Origin: Hepsetus odoe
Lineage: Eukaryota > Chordata > Actinopteri > Characiformes > Hepsetidae
Length of the DNA stretch: 64,000 bases
Assembly: GCA_017165825.1 (NCBI GenBank)
Contig: CM029393.1
Location: forward strand, 6,385,138-6,449,137
Reading direction: 5' to 3'
Shown here: positions 1-10,500 of the stretch, one piece after another
Layout: the number at the start of each line of letters is the position of its first letter
How positions within the stretch are numbered: position 1 is the stretch's first letter
Notes under the pieces: model-generated
The model's input: only the letters and a program-made list of their open reading frames with translations
The model's database searches: none
Told to the model about the DNA's origin: nothing
Position numbers and translations under genes: made by a program

Positions 1-1135
1 TAAAGTAAGTAAAATTGAAGCTGTGGGCTAAAAATTGGGCAGGGTCCATAAATACTGTAACAATATATACAGCTATAGCTATAAAAAAGGGTAACACTTT
101 TTTTGGGTGACTGACAGATACTTAGGTTCTAACAAACTGTTTGGTTAAACACAGTAGATTATAAACAACATTAGGACCTTAAGATCAGGGTTAGAATTAA
201 GGTTTGGTGTAAAATTAGGATTAGAGTTAGGGTAACATTTAAAAATCTCTTACATTCAAAGATCAGTTACATTTCATACATACTGAGTTAAATATAGATA
301 AAAAGATAAAAAAAATCTATCAAGCAAATGGACCATCGTAATAAAGTGTGACCTAAAATAAATGGAATCTTAAAACCCCTCCACCTGATCAGAATCAGAA
401 AGTTAACGTCACACCTAAATCAACACACAATTATCAAGCAGTTGAATATTCTTAAATGGACTTGCTTATGAGTTTCCTGACACTCTGTGACATACTGTTA
501 TCTAGAACAATGGCTGATGGTCATTGTTACTGCTGTTCACGCGTTCTTCATATCACAGCAACTGAGACATAAATAGGTATAAGCGTTCATTACATACACT
601 TCCTAGTTTTATAGGAATATGAAGAAGCAAACTTTAGACATCAAAATCACCTGACTTACTAGGCAAATTAGAATTTTTTTTAATCCAAAGAATTACTTTC
701 AGCTGTAGCAAAAAAGAAGAACGGAGGGACGAATGTTATAATCAAAGAAGTGAGGGATGACTAAACCGAAATGACAAACATAAATTCAGACCCCATCTCT
801 GGATGTAGGCTAAAGGGCACATGAGATCCAACTGGAGAAAACACTGAGCTCACTTGTCCTTTGGCACACTGAAGGGTTTTTTATGACAGTTATGCAATTT
901 GACAATATGACTGTAGGTGTCTGAAAGCTTACATAAAGTTTATAGTTTGCTCTTGTGCAATATTGGGATTCTACCAAAGGGAATTTGGGTTCTCCGTTTC
1001 TTGATCCAAATAATGAAATGCACTGCTCTGCTTCTGAGTGTGATTTTAAATGGGCGATCACATCCAGTTTCATTCAGTGTGAAGCTTGAACAAAAGTCAC
1101 CGGGTGAAGGAAACACTATTTTACATCACACTCAC
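1..1135. other. abhd6 intron, no recognised feature
   Basis: AT-rich DNA downstream of the first abhd6 coding exon. I looked for the next exon (the segment after YWYWRR leading into the hydrolase core) and did not find it. No RNA gene or repeat was recognised. Confidence 0.5.
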
Positions 1136-1267
1136 CAGTGGTACACCTTGATGAGAGCCGCAGGCCACAGCAGAAAAGACGCCACAAAAGCCAGAATGGG
1201 GATCGCAAGAGTGCCTCCGGCAATGACAAACATGTTCACTACGTCCAGATCCATGGCTATGGTTCAC
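1136..1267 (-). CDS. abhd6: abhd6, first coding exon (partial gene)
   Basis: ABHD6 is a membrane-anchored serine hydrolase that hydrolyses monoacylglycerols, including 2-arachidonoylglycerol. This exon has an acceptor AG at 1268-1269, 13 nt of 5' UTR, an ATG at 1252-1254, and 39 codons plus 2 nt before a GTGAGT donor at 1130-1135. It encodes MDLDVVNMFVIAGGTLAIPI followed by a hydrophobic stretch ending LLWPAALIKVYHW. This is the N-terminal signal anchor of ABHD6 almost residue for residue as I know the mammalian protein. The alpha/beta-hydrolase core and its Ser-Asp-His triad lie left of the window; I found no further exon in 1-1135. A non-coding first exon probably lies near the CpG-rich block at 3.46-3.99 kb. 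The neighbour dnase1l3 agrees with human 3p14 order. Confidence 0.92.
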
Positions 1268-2747
1268 CTGTGAAGCAGAATCAACCACATTAAATACCTT
1301 CTAGGACTCTGAAGTTATTGGAGAACACCTATTCAAGTGTTTCTCAATTACAGAAGTACTGCCAGAACGCGCAGCATTGCGTTTTCCCCACTGTATCACA
1401 TCTCTGTCTGATCACTGGCTTCACACATGTTGTCCATCCCATTAAGGTTAAAGCTAGTATTCACTACAGAAAACTGTAAAGCAGCATACATGTCTTCACA
1501 CTAATCTGGCTTTGTAAACATGGTGTTAGAGAACATGAGAACCCAGTTTCATTTTTCCATACAAATATTGGTAAAAAAAATATACATAATCAACATATCT
1601 CTCATCAGCCCCATGCATGGCAAGCTCCAATGCACCAGCGTTAACTTTTTTTAATGCAACAGCAGTTCTTCTGTGGGATCAGACCACTTGGGCAGGTTCC
1701 TCACAAGCATCAATGAATCAGTCGAGCCACATGCCCATGTTAGGAATGTTGTGGCCGATTGCTGTATATACGCATCATCCAAAATGTCAAGTGTAAAGAC
1801 ACCTGCACAGTCAACATTTCTTTAAAAGATCAAGAGTATTAATAAAGACGTCCCCCTTTCTGCGGTAGCAACCCTTACTCCTCTGGAAAGGCTTCACTCT
1901 AGATACTGTCTCCAAGGTGTGGCTACTCTAATGTATTTCTTTCAACTGGCAGTTCTATGGAGTTTACAGAAGCTGTGCACACACCTGATCACCTGTGTAT
2001 TAGTGTGCCTGTGTCCGAAACTGTCAGTAGCTGTTTTTACTAATTAGAAGGAGCATCCGGGTAGGTCTGAATACATGAAACCAAATGAAAATGCATGTGC
2101 TAGAGGGCAAGAGAGTGGTGACGCTGTTACAGGCAATATGTGAATGCTGTCACAGCCAATAACCTCACCATCTACAGCCACTCATGCATAGCCAACAAAG
2201 ACACAAAACTGCAGGGCAGGCGATACTGGAACAACAGCCTGAGTAAACCCTGACATGGGTCTTATAGGCTAGCAATGTACATCTGTCTCAAGCCTTAAAC
2301 CTGCATGGTTTAGGAACGGTAACCTGGAACAAAGTAGCATGCTACCTAAAAACTCTTGTGTAATGATGAGTAAAGAATATCTCAAAAAGCAGACTTTGTA
2401 TGGTGAGTGAAGCCAAATATGAACATGATACCAGTTTCTGGGAAAACATCTTTTTTCTCTTTTTTGCTTTTCATTTTGACCCAGATCAGGTCTAATCACC
2501 ATCACTGCCAGTGAAGACATCCGTTTTTCAGCCATGACATTGCAGTTACAGCTGCTTTACGTAACTTTAGAGCCTAAATCTAGACCAAGATCCAGTCTGT
2601 CAACCAAGGACACCGGAATACATTTACAAAACTCTTCAGTGTAAAAAATATATGTGATCATTTGCAAGGCAGACACATTCAGATGAGTATGATTCAAACA
2701 AGCAGAGCTGCAACAAACTGAAACTTATGGTTAATGTGAGCGTGTGT

Positions 2748-2792
<45 letters not shown>

Positions 2793-2830
2793 AGAGAGAG
2801 AGAGAGATAGAGGATAGAGAGAGAGAGAGA

Positions 2831-2882
<52 letters not shown>

Positions 2883-3459
2883 TGTCAGTGGTTTATGGTG
2901 TATTAGTGTCAATATAAAGGTAATATTATCTAAATAAAGGTCCACTACATATCAAAACATTCACATGATAAAAATAACTATAATTATTAAGATAATAAAA
3001 GCAATATTTAAATTTTCAATTACATAAAATTAATTAAGGTAAATATCTGCATAAAAGTAATAATATCAATAAAAGCATTGGTTTCAAAACATCTAATAAT
3101 ATCACTATAAAAGCAATAACATCAGCATAAAAGTAATGTTTCCATAGAAACAATAATTATATAATAATTAACATCAATATCAAGGTAATAATATCCATAT
3201 GAAAGGTAACTATCAAAATAAAAGTCATAATATCAGTATATCTGTAATGTGAATGTAAAAGTAATGTATTAATAAAGACAATTATATTAAGGTACTGGTA
3301 TCTCAAAACATAGACACTACTATCAATATTGAGCCAATGTTTTTGATGACAAGCAACACAATTATTGTATTCATCATCAGATTTTAAAAGAAAAAAACAG
3401 TTCAGTTGTAAATGAGGCAGATGGTTTGTTTTTGCGGAATTCAGTTAAATCCTCACATC
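1268..3459. other. Probable abhd6 5' UTR intron
   Basis: Between the first coding exon of abhd6 and the CpG-rich block. It holds the GA microsatellite at 2746-2879, then very AT-rich DNA at 2,900-3,400. No coding exon was recognised on either strand. Intron status is inferred from the acceptor at 1268-1269, which requires an upstream non-coding exon. Confidence 0.5.
2746..2879. repeat. (AG)n microsatellite
   Basis: About 134 bp of nearly pure AG dinucleotide repeat with a few interruptions (CGCG, ATAGAGGATAG, GC). Read on the minus strand it gives a meaningless Ser-Leu open frame. It lies in the presumed 5' UTR intron of abhd6. Confidence 0.97.
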
Positions 3460-3990
3460 TCCCTGAGCAACGTCCATTCGACGCCCAACATCCTCCGGCA
3501 GGAAATCCTGCGCCCTTCATTTTATGGCAGAGAGCTGTCTTACCGTCTTACCGTCCATTTTCTGCACAAAAACACACACCATGCCCGCCTGCCCTGCAGC
3601 TCCAGCGCGTCGCCCGCGGACTGAGCGACACCAGCGCCCCGTGTCTCCGTAAACACTACAGGGTCCCAGTCCGAGCTTCACCTTCAGAGAACCGCACTCA
3701 GCCTGTCCCACACGCCACGCCCTCCTGCGCTACGATTAGCTAATAGTTCACACCCGCATGCAAGGTGCCGTTCTAAAACGCTACGTTCTTCACCAATCTC
3801 GACACGCAGGCGTGACCTTTTCTTAGAAACTGACCAATCCCAGGCGGAAGGGGCAGCCTTCTTTGAACTACTGGCCAATCCCAGCGAGGGGGCAAAACAG
3901 TCCAGCGGCTTCGTTTACAGGTCAAGCTTTGCCTTAAATTCTAAAGGCGATTGATTTGCTTTATCCCGGACTCGAAAATCATTGCAAAAA
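3460..3990 (-). promoter_or_regulatory. CpG-rich probable promoter of abhd6
   Basis: This block is clearly richer in GC and CpG than its AT-rich flanks and lies upstream of the first abhd6 coding exon with no other gene in between. It contains three CCAAT boxes at 3793-3797, 3834-3838 and 3875-3879, spaced exactly 41 bp apart, the kind of site bound by NF-Y. The most likely reading is a TATA-less promoter and non-coding first exon of abhd6, transcribed leftward from about 3.5-3.75 kb. The start site is not determinable from sequence alone, and a bidirectional promoter cannot be excluded. Confidence 0.6.
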
Positions 3991-4218
3991 CATCCGTCGA
4001 TGAGCACGAGGGTTTCGATGCAGCCGCAGTGGAAAGTCCATAGCTTTGGTCATTTATTGTTGTAACTCTGGCCTGTTTAGGCTATTTGACGAGCTTTCAC
4101 TGAACTGCTGACTTCCCTTATGAATGAAAATAACGCGCGGCCACGATTTACAGTACATGGTAATGAGATTAAATCTCGGCCAAGGCTGGACAGGCCATCG
4201 CCAGACCATTTTTGTCTT

Positions 4219-4241
4219 ATTATATATATATATATATATGA

Positions 4242-4279
<38 letters not shown>

Positions 4280-4306
4280 TATATATATAATATATATATA
4301 TATATA
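4219..4306. repeat. (TA)n microsatellite
   Basis: Nearly uninterrupted TA dinucleotides, with single GAG, GTA and TAATAT interruptions. Intergenic between the abhd6 promoter block and dnase1l3. Confidence 0.97.
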
Positions 4307-4529
4307 TTGAATTGACACTAGGCTCGCACAGTCACATCTTGAAAGCCTCCCTCTTTGGGCTCATTTCCGCCTTCATTAAACAGCATCTGCTAAAAAGTCC
4401 TGTAAAATCTGGTCAACCAAAACACCAGGTTCTCCAGTCAGATATCTGAAACAAATGACACCCTATTTCCTGCAGCAGGACCCTCTTCAGTGGCTGATGA
4501 CAGCGGTCAGGAACTCACTGAGAAGTTGA

Positions 4530-5003
4530 GCGATAGAAGAGAGGGTGAGACAGATGAGAAGGTCAGAGATGGAGGAGGGAGTAAGAGATGGAGAAGAGGG
4601 TGAGAAATAGAAGAGAGGGTGAGAGATGGAGGAGGGAGTGAGAGATGGAGGAGAGGGTGAAAGGGTGAGAGATGAGGAGAGGGTGAAAGATGGTGAGAGA
4701 TGAGGAGACGGTGAAAGAGGATGAGAGATGAGGAGAGGGTGAAAGAGGATGAGAGATGAGGAGAGGGTGAGAGATGGAGGAGGGAATGAGAGATGGAGGA
4801 GAGGGTGAGAGATGGAGGAGGGAATGAGAGATGCAAGAGGGAGTGAGAGATGGAGGAGAGGGTGAGAGATGGAGGAGAGGGTGTGAGATAGAAGAGAAGG
4901 TGAGAGATGGAGGAGAGGGTGTGAGATAGAAGAGAAGGTGAGAGGTGGAGGAGGGAGTGAGAGATGGAGGAGAGGGTGAAAGAGGGTGAGAGATGGAGGA
5001 GTG
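4530..5003. repeat. GA-rich minisatellite
   Basis: Tandem array of variants of GAGAGATGGAGGAG plus AGGGTGA, with longer composite units recurring over about 470 bp. All three minus-strand frames stay open and read as Ser/Pro/Leu/His repeats, as expected for a purine-only repeat with few stop codons. There is no sign of a gene. Confidence 0.9.
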
Positions 5004-5636
5004 CAATTGAAAGTAGAGTACACAGCACAGCACCCATGTTTTATGAAGTACTGGCCAAATCTTATCTATAAGTCGTGCTCACAATTTTTTTAGAAGAGGT
5101 TTCATAAGAGTGGCACCATAGTTTTCTCATATTTAACTGTGTTTTCATTCAGTACTGATGGACTATTTAAATTAGCCATCCTCCAGCCTAGGGCTGCGCA
5201 TTTCATTCTCTTTTAATTGTCAGTTCAATGCGATACTGAAATCACAGAAGGCTGCCAAATACATTTGACCTTCTTATCACTCAAGCTCCAGCACAGTGCT
5301 ATTGAGAGTTTTTATACAGCCTGTTGTTGTGCCTTTGCAACCGGTATATGTAAATGTACCGTAAAATGTATGTAAATGTATATGTAAATGTTAAATATCT
5401 TTTCTGATTGGCAGCTCTTTCGGAAGCAGGGGGCTGAAACACTCCTTTGAACTTAAGTAAAAGGGCAGGGCTGAGATACAGTGGAGGCCAAAATTATTAG
5501 CCCCGCCTCATGAAATTAGACAACACTCTTGATTTCTCCATGAAAATGACCATTAACAACAAGTGTTATTTTGGAAACAAATACACACAAAAAAAACAAT
5601 GTCCACTAAGTTTAATTTGGATATTTTATTGATACA

Positions 5637-5757
5637 CCGGTGGTTGCAGGTGGTCGGTTTGAAGCAGGAAGATGCAGAGGACTGGAAGAAATGGAGACAG
5701 TTGATCCGCTGTGGCGACTCCTAAATGGGAGCAGCCAAAAGAAAAAGAAGAAGAAGA
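5637..5757 (+). mobile_element. LINE 3' tail nested in the Tc1 element
   Basis: About 120 bp ending in an AAG-rich tail after GATCCGCTGTGGCGACTCC. The same tail, inverted, occurs at about 24,345-24,430, where it joins an RTE-type reverse-transcriptase fragment, so this is the 3' end of that LINE. It lies between the Tc1 terminal repeat and the internal repeat copy, so it inserted after the Tc1 element. Confidence 0.75.
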
Positions 5758-5827
5758 TTGTTTCTTGAAGACTTTGAAACAAGAAAGGGCAAAAATGAGA
5801 CATCCAAAATTATTAGCCCCCTGGCCA

Positions 5828-6762
5828 TTAATAGTCAATAGTGTGCCCTTTCTGAGCCACAATTGACAACAGTCTCTTAGAGTAGTACTTTACTAGGTTG
5901 GCACAGGTCTCCTGAGGGATTTTGGCCCATTCTTCCATTGCAAATTGTTCAAGCTGGTGCAAATTGCATGGTTTCTGTGCATGGACATTCACTTTGAGCA
6001 CCCGCCACAGATTCTCAATAGGACTGAGGTCTGGGCTCTGTGTGGGCCACTCCAGGATCTTGGTTTTGGTATCCTTGAGGAACCTTTGGGCTAATTTTGA
6101 TGTATGCTTTGGTTCATTGTTTTGTTGGAAGACCCAGCGATGACCTAAGCCTAGACTACGAGCAGATTTCTGCATATTCTCCCTCAAAATGTCAACATAA
6201 TTTTCTTTTTTCATGATGCCATGAACAAGACTCCCTATGCCTGAGGTTGCAAAACAGCCCTATAGCATGATGCTCCCACCACCATGATGCTCCCACCACC
6301 ATATTTAACTGTGGGAACTGTGTTCCTAGGATTGAAGGCCTCTCCCTTTCTTCGCCAAACATAAGCAACATTCATGTGCCCAAACAGTTCCAGTTTATTC
6401 TCATCAGACCAAAGCACAGACTTCCAAAACTCATCTTTACCTTCCAAATGTTTAAGGGCAAACTTCAGTCGGGCTGTGATGTTCCGCTCTTTGAGTAAAG
6501 GTGTTCTTCTGGGACGATGGCCCTGAAGCCCACCACCATGAAGAGCCCTCACAATTGTGTTCCTTGAAACATCTACTCCAGAAGAGGCCAGGTCAGCAAC
6601 AATCATCTTGGCAGATGTCCGGGGCTCCTTGCTGACATTTCTGACTATATTCCTCTCCTGAGTTCTTGAAATCTTGCGCTTATGGCCACGGCCTTCCCCC
6701 TTATCACGAGCCTCTACTATCTTCTTTCTGAGCTCCAGACTGATTTCCTTTGTCTTTGGCAT
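5828..6762 (-). pseudogene. Broken Tc1-like transposase
   Basis: The N-terminal part (6235-6762) begins MPKTKEISLELRKKIVEA and the C-terminal part (5828-6214) carries the SPDLSPIENLW block of Tc1/mariner transposases. The two parts are in different frames, so there is a frameshift near 6215-6245. The N-terminal helix-turn-helix region is shortened: after RDKGEG the text jumps to a segment normally much further on, consistent with an internal deletion. The first catalytic Asp is present (WSDENK). At the second, the usual FQQDNDPKH reads FQQNNEPKH, so the aspartate is lost. The Glu in PIENLW is present. Not functional as written. Confidence 0.92.
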
Positions 6763-7274
6763 GGTGAGTATCAGTACTTCCTCTCGTGCCCTGTTCTTGG
6801 AGTTTTTTTGTGCTGATTGAATGTTGTTAGGAAGCCAATTGACTGCACAGGTGTGGTTTGAAAGCTGATTGGTTACTTACTGTAGGTGTGTTTTGAAAGC
6901 AAACATTCACATGGGGCTAATATTTTTGACCACCCCATTTTTTACTATATGTGATATAAAGCAAGCCTAAATTTGTATTTTACATTACAAAATGTACCAA
7001 AAGCTACTAAATAGCACTGGTGAATGTTTGCTTATATCAGTTTTCATCAATGCTGCAAACATTGGGAAGAAGTTTATAAAAATGTTCCATAATTCCAGGG
7101 GGGCTAATAATTTTGGCCTCAACTGTATATATAAGTGGGTTGGTTTTGTGACATCACAAAAACTATGCGACCTAGTTTTTAAATGTGTATGGATGGACGG
7201 CATGAAACTTTAACAGTATCTATATAAGTTAAGCCTTTTTAGTTCAAGAAAAGTGGTGTTTAATTTTTAATGTG

Positions 7275-7412
7275 TTAAAAGACAGCTCAGGTTGGACATT
7301 TTGGAGACAAAGTTAGAGAAGCAAGTTTGCATTGGTTTGGACATGTTCAGAGGAGAGACGAGGATTATATTGGGAGGAGGATGTTGAAGATGGAGCTGCC
7401 AGATTGTAGTGT
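7275..7412 (+). mobile_element. RTE-type LINE fragment
   Basis: Similar to the 40.6-kb and 63.5-kb fragments: CAGGTTGGACATTTTGGAGA, then a segment reading roughly as CIGLDMFRG and a broken GRRMLKMELP. It is the C-terminal end of the LINE open frame, truncated and shifted. It ends about 100 bp before the dnase1l3 start codon, so it may lie in the dnase1l3 promoter or 5' UTR. Confidence 0.75.
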
Positions 7413-7514
7413 GATCTGCAGAAGAGGAAGGGTTGGAGCAAAGGAAGGGTTGGGTTATAAACAGTTGAGCTAACTTCTCAGCTCTTATCATTCAGCACAG
7501 CCTGCCCTGGTGTG

Positions 7515-10500
7515 ATGCAGCTTTCTCTGTTCCTCCTGCTGAGCCTCGGAGGGGCCTTCAGCCTCAAAATCTGCTCCTTTAACATACAATCCTTCGGAGA
7601 AAGCAAGCTCACCAAACCAGAGGTGATGAAAGTAATACTGGAGGTAAGGTTTAATTCATAGCCCTTAAATATTTCATTGAAATATTATTTCATGAATAAT
7701 TCATTAAATATGAACCTCTCAGCCTGGTCAGCAAATGTTGTTTCACTGTTGTTTTATTTTGCTTAAAAAGAGCCAGACTCTCTTGTATTTCTTTAATGTA
7801 CTGTTGATGGACTGTTCTCCAGAAATCTTGAAGGACAATTTTTTGCCTCTCCTTCTCCTGTACCTCACCAGTTTCAAAGGATTGTTTTTTTGTTGGTTAA
7901 GCCACCCAGTGAACTATGTACGAACGTTCATGCAGAACAGAGTGTCTAACTTAACACTTTTGAAGCAGTGAAGATACAGGTGCAGATGATTCCAGATGAT
8001 CAGGCTTGTGATTAGTTTACTGCTGATGCTGAATGCTTGGAACTCCTTAATTTTAGGCATATTGTATCTTTAAGCACTTTGTAGAGCATAACAGTAAAAC
8101 ACTGCCAATTGGACCAATAAGGTGGTTCCCTGGCAAAAAAGAAAGAAAACATGGGTGGATCAAAACCTTTGAACAGTACTATATATCTTAGGTGTATAGC
8201 TCTCGATGTAAGAAACTTCTGTGTAAGAAATAGGAACTATTGCATATTCATATAATGTTAATGTGTTCATGGGAATGTGTAACCAACTCAAAAGACATCA
8301 GCATCTTCAGTTCTCTCTTTAGTAAATCTGAGGTTGCTTTCAATGTCTCAGTTCCCAGAGCTGCAAAAGTTAGGTTTTTAGAACAGTTCATTCTAGCAAA
8401 GCATGAGTAGTTATGAAATTAATGAAAGGCTGCTTTCTCCAGAGTAGAAAATGAATGAAATAATTTGATACATTTTAAAAAAAGGAAATATTAGTCCAGA
8501 ATCAACAAGACCTGAGAGATCTTTGGCATACTGAGTGGATTAAATGAAGGAAGTGAGAACAAGTTTGAATAGCCACACTTGCTAGCAGCATTGCTGAGCT
8601 GTCAACTGCACTTGCCTATGGGGTTTTCTACACTACATGACACAATGTGCTTGCTACGACAGCACATATACTAAAATTGGAACAATACAGAAAAAACTAG
8701 CATGGCCCCTGCACAAGGATGACTAGCAAAATTGTGAAACGTCCCTTATTTATGTCTGTCTAGTAAACAGGAGATCCTAGGTTCGGATCCCAGCAGTGCC
8801 TTGTATAGGGGGTGGTCTATTGGTAGACCACCATTGCCTATGGACCAATGGCTTAAGAGAGCTAGGTTCGAATCCCACCACTAGCACTACCATCACTGGG
8901 TCCCTGAGCAAGAGCCTTAACCCTGAGTTGCTCCAGGGAGACTGTCCCTGTAATTAGGACATGTAAGTCGCTCTGGATAAGAGCATCTGATAAATGCCAT
9001 AAATGTAAATGTTATCAAAAGATTTGATAAAAATAAGCCTTTAAGGTGGCAGCTGTTACTTCACAACATACTTTTGTCTTATTTTATTAGGCATATATGT
9101 TGGAAATCGCACAAACAGGTTTGCGGCAAGCGTATAGAAAGTAGGTCACAAAGCAGATCGGACATTTTTTTGGCAAAAGAAGGTATTTAACAATAATGTT
9201 TTCATCATTTGGTCCACACGTGTTCTCCCTGCAGAGTATTGCTCGATGTGACCTCATGCTGGTCATGGAAATCAAAGATGCTAAGGGTGCGGCGTTCCCT
9301 CAACTGGTGACTCAGCTTAACAGGTACTCCAAATGAACAGGTCGACAGTTATGGGAGTAAAGTGGTACTGATATGCAGATAAATAGTCATAGGAGTAATG
9401 TCATGGGAATTAATAAATACAGGCCCTAAGTGTACTAAAAGCTGAATAATGTGTTTTACAGCAAGTACAGAGGCAGGAAGCCAGAGTATGACTTTGTGAT
9501 CAGTCAGAGGCTGGGTCGGAAGTCATACAAGGAGCAGTATGCCTTCATATACAGGTACTTTACATTTGAATTCCACCAGTCTTCTGAAGCACCATAAGCT
9601 AATTTAATGCCAAAAGGTTGTTAAGAGTTTTACTCTTATTCATTTGAGACCAAATCTATTTAATCAATCAAAGATAAATTCAGTTCATAGTTCTAATTGA
9701 ATCGCAAGAATCATAACAAATAGAATGAATCTTATTTCTTCATACTTAAAAGTGATTGAAGGAAGGCTCAGACAGACCTGTCTCTGTCCACTCAGGCAGC
9801 AGTTAGTATCTGTGAAGTCTGTTTATCAGTATCCCGACACACAAACTGAAGACGTGGACGTGTTCGCACGGGAACCTTTTGTGGTATGGTTTTCGTCACC
9901 AGCAACAGGCAAGACTTTTCTGAAATCCTGAAGATTGAAGTTAATGTATGTGGTCTTTTGTGAATGAGATTTTTTTTTGCATGCGTTTGTCAATTCATAT
10001 GTCACTTCTTGCATAAAGAATTTCTTTCCTTTTTGACAGTTTCTCTCAAGTCTTTCTTTCATGTTGCAGAAATCAAAGACTTTATCATCATCCCCATTCA
10101 TACAACTCCAGAAGCAGCAGTTAAGGAGATAGACGAGCTGTACGATGTCTACCAAAATGTCTCACAGCACTGGCAGTCAGAGGTGAAGAAACACCACAAC
10201 ACCTTCAAATTTGAATCTTTGAATAATAATTCAGTCAAATAAACTCTTTTCACAAGACAAGTGAGTTTAAAAGTGCCTTACAGTGCAAATGAGTGTATGT
10301 ACAAAATAATAATAGAAAAAAATTTCAATTAATATTTTTATTTTTTATTTATTTTTTAATTTAGGCACACCTACAAGTGCAATATTAATCTCAGTATGAT
10401 TCACTGGAAATTTTCTGTAAAACAAATGAAACGTTCTCATGTAGTCTGTGCAGATTAGAGTGTAGAAGGCAAACTAGCAAAGCTGAAAGGAGAGAACAGT

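Larger units (their letters stand above)
5479..7125 (-). mobile_element. Tc1-like DNA transposon, degenerate
   Basis: The left end CAGTGGAGGCCAAAATTATT and the inverted right end, read outward as CAGTTGAGGCCAAAATTATT, are matching terminal inverted repeats. Both are flanked by the TA target dinucleotide (5477-5478 and 7126-7127). A second copy of the CCAAAATTATTAGCCCCC motif at 5804-5821 suggests the inner direct repeat of an IR/DR end. The element is about 1.65 kb and contains a broken transposase on the minus strand and a LINE tail inserted near its left end. Confidence 0.93.
7644..9234. other. dnase1l3 intron 1
   Basis: The largest dnase1l3 intron (1.6 kb). It holds the U6-like pseudogene and the adjoining tRNA-derived SINE at 8647-9012. 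Nothing else was recognised. Confidence 0.8.

Noticed and set aside
917..1273. Plus-strand 118-codon open frame over the abhd6 exon
   Set aside because: It is antisense to the well-supported abhd6 N-terminal exon.
2694..2945. Minus-strand open frame of (Ser-Leu)n
   Set aside because: It is the AG microsatellite translated; no family features.
3412..3743. Two overlapping plus-strand open frames in the CpG block
   Set aside because: GC-rich DNA gives long open frames by chance; composition is Pro/Ala/Ser without any domain and no splice context.
4487..5037. Three overlapping minus-strand open frames of Ser/Pro/Leu repeats
   Set aside because: They are translations of the GA-rich minisatellite; purine-only repeats lack stop codons on the complementary strand in all frames.
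8647..8752. Functional U6 gene
   Set aside because: Substitutions in the most conserved part and no recognisable upstream elements; it is also fused to a SINE.
8860..8900. Possible tRNA gene because of GGTTCGAATCC (also at about 26,850 and 37,985)
   Set aside because: The B-boxes belong to SINE heads; acceptor stems do not pair and the bodies are shared between copies.
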